This document shows, piece after piece, positions 13,147-23,700 of a stretch of 64,000 bases of DNA. The notes under the pieces were generated by a model. It saw only the letters and a program-made list of their open reading frames with translations. It made no database searches and was not told where the DNA came from. Made by a program: the position numbers and the translations under genes. The stretch comes from Dallia pectoralis (lineage: Eukaryota; Chordata; Actinopteri; Esociformes; Umbridae), in assembly GCA_029465975.1 (NCBI GenBank), contig CM055741.1:9566361-9630360 (forward strand), read 5' to 3'. The first letter of the stretch is position 1; every line of letters begins with the position of its first letter.

Positions 13147-15983
13147 TGTCACTGGTGCTGTTACAATGGAATGCAAGAAGTTTAGTAGCTAATGGGCAGG
13201 AGTTTAAGAGGTATGTATATGGGTTAGATGTAGTGCCAAATGTTATCTGTGTGCAGGAAACTTGGCTAAAACCTATGCTGGACTTTGTAATTCCAGGGTT
13301 CCATGCGGTTAGGAAGGATAGGATAGAGGGTGGAGGTGGGGGTTGTGCTACGTTCGTTAAAGACGGGCTGGCGTACAGAGTTGTGGAGGTAAAGGATGCG
13401 GAGTGTGTAGGGATAGAGGTGTGCAGGAATGAAGGCAGCATTGTGGTGCTGAATTTCTATAACCCCTGTAAGCCCCTAAGTGCAGAGAAGATGGAGGGAA
13501 TTGGTAGGGGTGGTGGGGGTGGTAAGGTGATTTGGTGTGGTGATTTTAATGCTCATAATGAAATATGGGGAAGTGGACACACTGATGGTAATGGGGCTGT
13601 GGTAGAGGAATATATGGAGGGTTGTGGAATGGTATGTGTTAATGATGGGGGTGGTACAAGGGTAAATGTAGTTACAGGGATTGAATCATGTTTAGATTTA
13701 ATGTGGGTGTCTGCGTCTATGGCAGGGAGGTGTGAGTGGCGTGTGATGAGAGACTCTACTGTAGGGAGTGATCACTACCCCATTGTTGGTAGGTTTGAGG
13801 TTGGTGTGTGTATGGAGAGCAGAGGGCATGTCAAGAGGTGGTGTTTTGAGAAGGCTGATTGGGATAAGTTCCAGTATTTGTGTGAAAGGGAGGGGCGGGA
13901 GTTGACATTGGAGGGATCAGTTAATGAATGTGCTCAGGAACTGACAAGTATGATAGTGGCAGCAGCAGAGGTGGCTATTCCAGTCAGTAAGGGAGGTGGT
14001 AGGAGGAGGGTGGTACCGTGGTGGACTGATGAGTGTTCCAAAAGAGTACGTGAGAGGGATAAGGCGTTTAGGGCACTGAGGAGAAGCATGTCAGATACGA
14101 AAGTATTGGAATATCAATGTAGAAGGGCCGAGGCTAGGAGAACGGTAAAGAGGGCTAAAAGGGACGCATGGCGTGAGTTCTGCTCTACCATTGGGAGGGG
14201 GACGGACATTGGCAGGGTGTGGAAAATGTTTAGGAAGATGTTGGGTAAAGGAGGAAATGCGGAAATACCAGTGTTGGTGGTGGGGGATGCTATTGCTATG
14301 ACGGGTAAGGAAAAGGCGGATGCGCTTGGGGTACCGTTTGCGAAGGTTCACAGTGGTGATCACCTATGTGAGGAGAGTAAGAGGAGGAGATGTGAGATGT
14401 TAAAACAGAAGGGAGATGTGTTGTTGAAGAAGGTGGGGACAGGTGAGGTGATGGATGCTGAATTCACTAGGTTTGAGCTGACGAGGGCATTGGTGGGATG
14501 TAGGCGTTCGGCACCGGGAGAGGATAGGGTATGCTACGAGATGGTGAAGAAGGCCCCGGATAATGTAAAGGAAGCTATAGTAGGGCTGTTCAACAAGGTG
14601 TGGAGGACTGGGGTGCTGCCGGATGGGTGGAAGCAGGCGGTAGTGCTGCCGTTTGCCAAACCGGGGAAAGATCCAGGGAAGGTGGATAGCTACAGGCCAA
14701 TAGCGTTGACCTCCAACTTATGTAAGCTGATGGAAAAGATGATTGTTAAAAGGTTGATGTTCTTCCTGGAGAGTAGGGGCTTGATGAGTGAAGCGCAGAG
14801 TGGGTTCAGGAGAGGGAGGTCCACTATGGATGCACTGGTGGTGGTTAGTACAGAGATTGCCAAGGCTCTTGCTATGAAGGAGAAGATGGTGGTGGTGTAC
14901 TTTGATATAGAGAAGGCGTATGATACTATGTGGAGGGAAGGGGTGTTAATTAAGTTGAGTGCATTGGGTGTGAAGGGCAGAATGTATAATTGGATTCTGG
15001 ATTTCTTGTTTGACAGGTACATACAGGTGAGGGTTGGGACGATATTGTCAGGGAGGTATGAGGTTGTAAATGGTACCCCACAGGGCAGTGTGATTAGCCC
15101 TGTGTTGTTTACATTAATGATTGATGTGTTTAGGGATGTAGGGAGAGGTATGGGTGTAGCACTGTATGCAGACGATGGGGCATTGTGGAAGAGAGGCAGG
15201 AATGAGAAGTTTGTGATGAGGAAGATGCAAGAGGCGGTGGGTGTGGTGGAGGACTGGTCCAAGACATGGGGTTTTAGGATGTCGGTGGCTAAATCGTGTT
15301 TCATGGTGTACTCTAGGCGGATGGTGGGTGAGGTTCGGCTATATATGTATGGACAGGAATTAGGAAGGGTGTTAGAGTTTAAGTATTTGGGGTTGTGGTT
15401 TGATGAGAGGCTTACGTGGAGGAAACATGTAGAGTTTATAGAGCAGAAGTGTAGGAAGGTGCTGAATCTGATGAGGGCAGTGGCAGGTGTAGACTGGGGG
15501 GCTGATAGGAAGACACTGATGTGTATGTATCAGGCACTGGTTAGATCCACGATGGACTATGGGTGTTTTATTTATGGTGCTGCGGCCAAGACGGTGCTAG
15601 AGAGATTGGACAGGGTGCAATCACGAGCACTAAGGCTATGTGTGGGGGCTATCAGGACCACTCCGGTGGTGGTGTTGCAGGTGGACACAGGGGAATTGCC
15701 ATTGAGCTTGAGGAGGGACAAGTTGGCACTGGCGTATTGGGCCAGGTTGAAGGGGTGTGCTAAAAGCCACACTGCGGTTGTGGCAACTAGGGAGTGTTGG
15801 GAGTGGGACAAGGCTAGTCTGAGGATGTATGGGTGGACAATTGGGCAGAAAGTGATAGAGTACGGCTTGGAGGGCATAGAGGTAGGGCCGGCGATAGCAT
15901 TAGGGCCTATCCCTCCGTGGATGTTTCCAACGCCAAGTGTGGATGTGGGCATGATGCTGGAGAGGAGGGAGTGGGGGAGGTGA
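13146..15983 (+). CDS. LINE ORF2, endonuclease-reverse transcriptase part
   Basis: The frame encodes about 945 residues of the replicase. Near the N-terminus is an APE-like endonuclease with LLQWNARSL, CVQETWL, GDFNAHNEIWGS and SDHYPIV motifs. The reverse transcriptase follows, with YRPIALTSNLCKLMEK, SGFRRGRSTMDAL, FDIEKAYDTMW, GTPQGSVISPVLF and the YADD active site. The start ATG at 13146 overlaps the ORF1 stop (TGATG). The frame stops early at 15981-15983 because of a shift at a 5-G run (15973-15977); the RNase H continues in another frame. Confidence 0.88.
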   Translation: MSLVLLQWNARSLVANGQEFKRYVYGLDVVPNVICVQETWLKPMLDFVIPGFHAVRKDRIEGGGGGCATFVKDGLAYRVVEVKDAECVGIEVCRNEGSIVVLNFYNPCKPLSAEKMEGIGRGGGGGKVIWCGDFNAHNEIWGSGHTDGNGAVVEEYMEGCGMVCVNDGGGTRVNVVTGIESCLDLMWVSASMAGRCEWRVMRDSTVGSDHYPIVGRFEVGVCMESRGHVKRWCFEKADWDKFQYLCEREGRELTLEGSVNECAQELTSMIVAAAEVAIPVSKGGGRRRVVPWWTDECSKRVRERDKAFRALRRSMSDTKVLEYQCRRAEARRTVKRAKRDAWREFCSTIGRGTDIGRVWKMFRKMLGKGGNAEIPVLVVGDAIAMTGKEKADALGVPFAKVHSGDHLCEESKRRRCEMLKQKGDVLLKKVGTGEVMDAEFTRFELTRALVGCRRSAPGEDRVCYEMVKKAPDNVKEAIVGLFNKVWRTGVLPDGWKQAVVLPFAKPGKDPGKVDSYRPIALTSNLCKLMEKMIVKRLMFFLESRGLMSEAQSGFRRGRSTMDALVVVSTEIAKALAMKEKMVVVYFDIEKAYDTMWREGVLIKLSALGVKGRMYNWILDFLFDRYIQVRVGTILSGRYEVVNGTPQGSVISPVLFTLMIDVFRDVGRGMGVALYADDGALWKRGRNEKFVMRKMQEAVGVVEDWSKTWGFRMSVAKSCFMVYSRRMVGEVRLYMYGQELGRVLEFKYLGLWFDERLTWRKHVEFIEQKCRKVLNLMRAVAGVDWGADRKTLMCMYQALVRSTMDYGCFIYGAAAKTVLERLDRVQSRALRLCVGAIRTTPVVVLQVDTGELPLSLRRDKLALAYWARLKGCAKSHTAVVATRECWEWDKASLRMYGWTIGQKVIEYGLEGIEVGPAIALGPIPPWMFPTPSVDVGMMLERREWGR

Positions 15984-16888
15984 GCGGGTGTGTGGAGAGG
16001 TATGTCTGCAGACATTTTTATGGGTTTGTAAGGGTGTATACTGATGGGTCTAAGGTAGTGAATGGTGGTAGAGTGGGTGCTGGAGTGCATGTCCCTGAGT
16101 TCAGTGTGAGTGTCAGCCAAAGAGTCACTGATAATGTGTCGGTGTATACAGCAGAGATGGTGGCTGTGATCATTGGGTTGAGATGGGTGGAGGATGTGGC
16201 ACCATGTAGGGTGGTGATATGTTCAGACTCAGCAGCAGTGTTGAGTAGTGTAAAGGATGGTAGGTCTGATAGGGAGGACATACTGGGTGAAATGATGGGG
16301 ATATTGCTGAGGTTGGAGAGACAGGGGGTAGTGGTGAGGTTTTGTTGGGTGCCCGCTCATGCTGGAGTGGAGGGTAACGAGGTGGCTGACCTGGTGGCAA
16401 AGAGTGCTGTAAGGAGGACTGAGGTGGATGTCAGGGTGGCGTTGGGGCGCAGGGAGGTTAAGGCGTTGATTCGTGAAGCAGGGATTGCAGTGTGGGAGAG
16501 ACAGTGGGGAGAAGGTGGTAAAGGCAGGCACTTCCGGGGTATACATAGGTCAGTGAGGGAGGTTGAGGGCATGATAGGTTGTAGAAGGGAAGAGGTGGTG
16601 TGGAGTAGGTTAAGGTATGGGCACACAGGGTTGAATGGCACATTGAGAGTTGTGGCAAAACATGACACAGGTTTGTGTGATAGGTGTGAGGTGGAGGAAA
16701 CGGTTGAGCATGTGCTGTTTTTCTGTGGGAGGTATGATATGGATAGGGAGGTTATGTATGGTAGTGTTAGGGAGACTAAGAGGGGTTGGGACTTAGGTGG
16801 GGTGCTTGGGGGTGGAAAAGGGAAGGAGGCAGTAATGAAGGCATTATTTCTTTTTCTCAGGAACATGGGGCTCTACAGGAGAATATAG
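15978..16888 (+). pseudogene. LINE ORF2 C-terminal part: RNase H and zinc finger, out of frame
   Basis: This is the continuation of ORF2 in a different frame. The RNase H shows catalytic-type motifs YTDGSK, TAEM, CSDSAAVL and HAGVEGNEVADLVAKSA. A C-terminal CX2CX7HX4C finger (CDRCEVEETVEHVLFFC) follows, as in the I group. The stop is TAG at 16886-16888. It has lost its link to the polymerase frame through the G-run shift at 15973-15977. Confidence 0.85.
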
Positions 16889-16995
16889 CAGGAAGGCTGT
16901 GACCGGCCTCACACTCCAGTGCGGTAGGTGGCGGTATATGCACCTTAAGTTGGTTGCGATCTGCCATTAAATAAAAAGAAGAAGAAGAAGAAGAA

Positions 16996-17007
16996 GACAT
17001 TCGCCGA
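16996..17007. repeat. Target-site duplication, right copy
   Basis: This is the same 12-mer as at 11840-11851. It directly follows the (AAG)n tail of the LINE; the first G could belong to either. Confidence 0.85.
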
Positions 17008-17773
17008 CAGCAACATTGTAATTGACCAGGGCAACAAACACGACTGGTGTCGATAACCGCGCGTTGTGTTCAATGTGAACATTTAGTTTTGAGTTACTGC
17101 AAAGCTGATAAGTTGACTAACTATATATACTTCGGTTGGCGTGAGCAGAAGTTTGTGTACAAACAAAAGCCAGGCAACTACAATACTGCTGCTAGCTTGC
17201 TATCATTAGCCAAGAGACCGCACGGTCGTTATGGTGAACGCCTGCAAGTTAACGACAAGTGACCTATCTATATTTGGTCGTTTTGGTGAGCCAGTTTAAT
17301 ACTTATATCGCTACCGAGTGTTAATTATCATGGGTATTTTTTCCCCTGAGTTTTAAGCTACTCAACACATGCGAGTTTGCTAACTGGCTACAGTACTAGC
17401 CTGTAGTTCAGAAAACAATGTGAAGCTAGCTAGTTTGGCTGCCTTCGCTAGATGTAACTTACTAGTCTGTCTTGTCACCGGCAAAATGATTGTCCCTGGG
17501 TTGAATGATGTCCTCGGTCCTTAACTTCAGAGACAGGTATGATATGGGCACCACGCTGTCACGTGCTGTGTACATGACCCGTGACCACCAAGCTAATACC
17601 CAGATAGTAGTGATCAACTATATATTCACTACCCAATTCAATGCGATCCCTGGTGATAAATACCATATTCTCACTAGTCGTGGCTTCAAAATAACAGCGA
17701 GAAGACGGACAGAGAAGGGAAGCAGGCGCGCTCTTCGATCGTTCAGGGTTCATCCATCGCATCATCATCAAAG

Positions 17774-20700
17774 ATGGAGTTGGCACTGGTGAGTTACTAC
17801 AACTTCCCAGAATAGTTTCGACATGCACACTGTCAAGGTGAGTGCATGTTTGTATCCTCGATTCCACGCAGAGATTTGGTCTGAATTCCTTGGGCATGAT
17901 TTGACTATTATCCAAAATGTAGAGCTTTTTCTAGAACCTACTAAAGGATTTGTTGTTTGTCTTGGGTCATGCTCCATGTTGGACTGCCATTGAGTTACCA
18001 TGGATTTGGGTCTGCTATCTCTCTTAGTGAAGTATCTCTCAACTTGACAGTGTACAATTTTAGAAAAGCCATAGACGATGCAGAAAATACAAAGAAAGTT
18101 TATTCGTTTGGCTTTTCTGAAACCAGCTGGAACTGAACACAGACATTTTAATAGATACATGTTTGTTTAAAGAGTGCTATTTGTAATCACCAAATCCAGC
18201 AGCTCCTCTGGGTTCTGCAATGACCATGCTACAATGGGCGTTCAGCAGGATCCGACCTAAACCACACATGTCTGTCAACCGCTAGGAATGGACGTGAGGT
18301 CTGTCCTTTTTATCCCTGTTGCCATGGCATTCTTTAGAAAACGAGGGTATTGAAGGATTATTTCTGGTGAGGGTAGGTTGAGAATAATAGGTTGTCATTT
18401 TGGGGATGTGGGTTGGCTGTCATTTGTGTTTTTGTCCAATTGTTTTATGTTCTATCAGGCTTTTTTCGGACAAATTTACAAATGCCATGTCGCACTAGCC
18501 TGGAGAACTCATCGTAGTGAACAAAGTGAATCGTTTCCACTACCATCCAATCAAGGACCAATATTCTGTGACACACACCGTCTCTCTCACTCACAGGCGC
18601 ACACACACACACTCAGCCACTACATGACTCATGGCATTTTGTCAAGAAGAATTTGGTGTAGGGAGGGGAGAGATACTGTCTGTCTGTGTGTGAATTCACG
18701 AGTGTTTGAGCGAGATAGAGAAACCTATTGCCTGCTTATTACACTGTGTATGGTGTGTTAAAAGAGAGGAGCAGCAAGACACTGTGTTGGAGAGGGAACG
18801 GGAGAGAGAGAGATGGAGGGGAGCTTAGGTCTAACATGCAGTTGGTAGCAGCAGCAAGACACTGTGTTGGAGAGGGAACGGGAGAGAGAGAGATGGAGGG
18901 GAGCTTAGGTCTAACATGCAGTTGGTAGCAGCAGCAAGACACTGTGTTGGAGAGGGAACGGGAGAGAGAGAGATGGAGGGGAGCTTAGGTCTAACATGCA
19001 GTTGGTAGCAGCAGCAAGACACTGTGTTGGAGAGGGAACGGGAGAGAGGGAGCGGGAGAGAGAGAGATGGAGGGGAGCTTAGGTCTAACATGCAGTTGGT
19101 AGCAGCAGCAAGACACTGTGTTGGAGAGGGAGCGGGAGAGAGAGAGATAGAGGGGAGCTTAGGTCTAACATGCAGTTGGTAGCAGCAGCACAAAGCGAGG
19201 CAGGCAGAGGGGAAAGAGGGAGACATGCAACAGACACAGGATTGTCAAGAAGACAAACCACCCAGCATATTGGGAAAGGTATGGAGGATCGACAGTGGTG
19301 TTCCTCTGTCAATGTCTGCATGGATGTGAAGTGAAAGGCTGTGTGTGTGTGCATTTTAAATCAATGCATTTTTGCTCTGAAAAATGTGTTACACATTGTT
19401 TTTTTGTGTGTGTGTCGTTGTTTTTTTGCCTGTCGTTGTTTTTCCTGTCATCTCTTTTATGTCTGAGTGTATTAATATTACAATGTATTCATGTTCTGGG
19501 GTTTAATCAGCCAACCAAGTGCAGTGAATAATATGGTCCAATTAGAATGTAGGCCAAGAGAAGAAAGTAATCGAATAGACGGTAATATTAACGCATTTGT
19601 TATTTACATCGTTTTTTAAAACAACCGAATGATTCCGTAAGTTAACTTTAGTCTCGAACAAACAAAATCCGTTGTTGCACTGAGGTTTGATATGTATTTC
19701 ACTAAATCAGTTGGTCATAGTTTTACCACAACCTATTATCACAACCTATGTTTTAAATTTTGAATATAGACCCTACAAAGTCTTCTAAAATATATCATAA
19801 TCACTTTCTTTTTGACACACAATTGGTTAATTCTGAGACTGGAACCAATTGTCTCTGGTATCATGGGGGAAAAACATCCCCAAAACATGTCCGTCAGCCT
19901 ATTTAGCACACATTCGTCAGTTTGACTTAGTGGGGTCAGCCCTAGTGTGTCATGTCTTCGGTCTGTTTCTATATTTAGTTGTGTGTCCGTGTCTTCCGTT
20001 TCGTGTCTCCCCGGCGGCCGGGCACGGTACATTATAACAACACTGAGCGTGTGTAATGTCCGTACACATCTTCATCAAGGGCAGTGGTTGTGTGTTCATG
20101 TTGTTCTGTCCTTGTTCTGTCAGTGGTGGCCATTATTGTGTTCGTCTATAAGTCACTGCATGTTTCTGTAGCCTACGGTGCCAACACGCTACCGCTCAAA
20201 CGTTTGGGGTCACTCATTAATGTCCTTATTTTTTGGAAGAAAGGCAAAAACATTGTGCTTTTGCAGAATTGACCACGAGGACAAATATATTTGGGTGTTT
20301 AGTTCGAGGAACAGACACCGCACAGGTCCTCAACTGGCAGCTTCTTTACAGTACCCACAAAAAAACGGTCTTAATGTCTACATTCAAGAGGCAAGTCTGG
20401 GGGGGCTGGTCTTCTAGGCAGTCTGGCCAATAACAAGACAATATTTCGATGGGCAGACACACCATCGAACTTGAATGTGTGATTGATGGGTTTGTATTTT
20501 CAATGAATTGGAAAAACATTTTGACAAAAAAGATTTCTTCAAATCGCAAATAGTGTCTATAGCAAAACAATATGTGTCGAATACTTAGCAGAAGCGCAGT
20601 ACGCCGTTGTTCAAGGCCAAATGTGAAAATGCCCAGTTGTACAGGCTCAGCAATAGCCCTCCCTCTCCCATCTCTCTCCAGGCCCATCCGGCCCTTAAGG

Positions 20701-23700
20701 CCTTCATGTGTGGCAGCCTGAGCGGCACCTGCTCCACTCTGCTCTTCCAGCCTCTGGACCTGGTGAAGACGCGCCTACAGACCATGCAGAACAACAGGAA
20801 ACCTGGGTATTGATGACACACACACACAGTACAATAGAACCGATCGATGATGGCCAAATGACGCTGTCACCTGATTCTCTACTTCTGTTTTAGATGTTTG
20901 CGTTATATAGCGCTGGTTTTTGATTCACTCTCACAACCATACATTATATATAGGATACGACAACGTTGGACATTTGATGTCCACAGCAATGCTTAAACCA
21001 CGCCAGGGTTTGGGACAAGGTGAAAAGAGAAAGCCAGTTAACCAAAATTGCTCACAGGTTGTTGCAATGAAGTATATTGTGTTTTCTGTCATACGTGCCC
21101 AGTGAAATATGGGTTAAAATACATTCCATTCGGTTTGCCGTGTTTGCTAATTACGTTGCTGCTGAGGTTTTGGAGAAATCTCCCAAAAAGAAGGTGACTC
21201 GTTAGCATAATCACTGCCAAATGCACAAAGGCAGTAGGTGTATGTACATAAGAGGCTTTGGCTTGTGAAGAAGCTGCAGAAAGAAACACGCCTCTACCGC
21301 TTTTCATTCAAGTCGGTATGTACGGCTTTGTTAGCGATCAACATAAGGAAAGTAACAGGGCTGACGCACTTAACCAGGTCTGTTGGTTTATGCTGCACAA
21401 TTCATTTATCAATACCGTAACAAGCGTTTGAATCAAATTATTATTAAAGTTTATTCGAAGATTACAGAAACCCATCGGTTTGCTGCCACCCGACATACGT
21501 GTGAGGGGATACTTGTGAGCTTTAACTTTGTCTGCTATCTTCAAATAATTTTGTTTAGCTCAATTCTGGAGGCTTTGGTAAACACACAGCTGTGGTATTT
21601 TTTGCTCATAGCTGCGTTGGCAATAATTATACCTCTGGTTTTAGACGTGGACACAGTAATAATACAGCTACTACAGTGATTGTGAAGGATATTCCAACCT
21701 AGGTGTTTGGCACTAACCTACAGCTGTGCCAGCCTGGTAGCCTGTGTTTCTATATTATAGTCAGCCTCCATGTTATCGGGTCAACCATCTTGACTGTGTG
21801 TCTGTTGCTAACCAGCAGCTCTCTTCCCTCTCAGAGCTCCCAAGGTGGGGATGATGACAGTGCTCATCCAGGTGGTTCGGACGGAGAACTTCCTGGCGTT
21901 GTGGAAAGGAGTGTCACCGGTCAGTATCCCTCTCCGGGTTATTCATCCGTCTGTGTGTTTGGGTTGTTCATCCGTCTGTGTGTTTGGGTTGTTCATCCGT
22001 CTGTGTGTTTGGGTTGTTCATCCGTCTGTGTGTTTGGGTTGTTCATCCGTCTGTGTGTTTGGGTTGTTCATCCGTCTGTGTGTTTGGGTTATTCATCCGT
22101 CTGTGTGTTTGGGTTGTTCATCCGTCTGTGTGTTTGGGTTATTCATCCGTCTGTGTGTTTGGCTTGTTCATCCGTCTGCGTGTTTGGCTTGTTCATCCGT
22201 CTGCGTGTTTGGGTTGTTCATCCGTCTGTGTGTTTGGGTTGTTCATCCGTCTGTGTGTTTGGGTTATTCATCCGTCTGTGTGTTTGGGTTATTCATCCGT
22301 CTGTGTGTTTGGCTTGTTCATCCGTCTGCGTGTTTGGGTTGTTCATCCGTCTGCGTGTTTAGGTTGTTCATCCGTCTGTGTGTTTGGGTTGTTCATCCGT
22401 CTGCGTGTTTGGCTTGTTCATCCGTCTGCGTGTTTGGGTTGTTCATCCGTCTGCGTGTTTGGGTTGTTCATCCGTCTGCGTGTTTGGGTTGTTCATCCGT
22501 CTGCGTGTTTGGGTTGTTCATCCGTCTGTGTGTTTGGGTTGTTCATCCGTCTGTGTGTTTGGGTTGTTCATCCGTCTGTGTGTTTGGGTTGTTCATCCGT
22601 CTGTGTGTTTGGGTTATTCATCCGTCTGCGTGTTTGGCTTGTTCATCCGTCTGCGTGTTTGGGTTGTTCATCCGTCTGCGTGTTTGGGTTGTTCATCCGT
22701 CTGCGTGTTTGGGTTGTTCATCCGTCTGCGTGTTTGGGTTATTCATCCGTCTGTGTGTTTGGGTTGTTCATCCGTCTGTGTGTTTGGGTTATTCATCCAT
22801 CTGGTTGTCTGTCTTAAAGACATTAATGACTGAGATGTAACTGTACCCGGCCTCCTCTCTACCCCCCCCAGTCGTTTGTCCGCTGCATCCCGGGCGTGGG
22901 CATCTACTTTAGCACCTTCTACTGCCTGAAGCAGCACTTCATCCAGGATGTCCGGGGCCCAAACGCCGGGGAGGCCGTGCTGCTCGGGGCCGGGGCCAGG
23001 TCCGTGGCGGGGGTCTGTATGCTGCCCGTCACCGTCGTCAAGACCCGCTTTGAGGTGAGCAATTCAGGGGGCATTTTGGACGACTGTGAGATAGCATGAA
23101 GGCAGGGCGAGTAAACCAGGGTCGCGGAGGAGGGAGACACCTGTCACACCGACCACAGTGTAATTACCATGCAGTTAGAATAACTAGACCTGTTTGGACC
23201 CTTTAAGACCTGAAGAACCCTGGATTAAAGGATGTCAGGGCTGAGGTCCGGAAAATGGGTGACTGGAGCCATATAGGATAGTGGTGACGGTGGCGTGGCT
23301 CCGTGACAATAGGGCAGTAATAACAAAGCTCTAGCTGACGAGGCCCTGGATGTTTCTGGTGTCTGTTGCCTGGAGGCAGAATAAATTATAGCGATTAGGA
23401 TGTGGGATTGGCACGCCTGGTCGCGTAGAGAGAGAGAGAGGGGAGGCTGTGTGGAGACTGTAGCCCCCTGGTGGGCTATGGGACTGCTGTGGGGAAACAG
23501 TGGATGTGTTGGGGTCAAAGACAATTTAATTCAATGTGTCACCTGCTAGTTTCCTGATCTGTTCGAGTATGACATTTCTGCATTAGGTAGTTTGTCTCTG
23601 GTCCACTATTTGTTGGTTGCTACAGTGTGGTTTATAGGGCCTTAAAAATCTCATGTATAATAATTATACTGTATGTTGTGAGAAACAGGGACTCTGTCGT

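Larger units (their letters stand above)
11852..16995 (+). mobile_element. I-superfamily (I/Nimb-like) non-LTR retrotransposon, near full length
   Basis: This 5.1 kb LINE has a zinc-knuckle ORF1 and an ORF2 with an AP-type endonuclease, a reverse transcriptase with the YADD catalytic motif, an RNase H domain and a C-terminal CCHC-like finger. That domain order is typical of the I group. The 3' end carries the segment GGTAGGTGGCGGTATATGCACC, an AATAAA at 16970-16975 and an (AAG)n tail instead of poly(A). A 12 bp target-site duplication flanks it. Its coding strand is unusually G-rich and C-poor, unlike the neighbouring genes. The 5' leader before the first ATG is only 40 nt, so slight 5' truncation is possible. 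Three frameshifts interrupt the reading frames, so this copy is probably inactive. It lies in the same orientation as slc25a38. Confidence 0.9.

Noticed and set aside
13112..16866. Several long minus strand frames across the LINE
   Set aside because: They come from the stop-poor complement of a G-rich coding strand; motifs exist only on the + strand.
18831..19226. Minus strand frame with repeated SLSLSP and CCCYQLHVRP
   Set aside because: It is an 80 bp tandem repeat in slc25a38 intron 1.
21703..22840. + strand reading frames of 150-331 aa with FGLFIRLCVW-type repeats
   Set aside because: All three frames are open through a 25 bp minisatellite in an intron, so there is no protein evidence.
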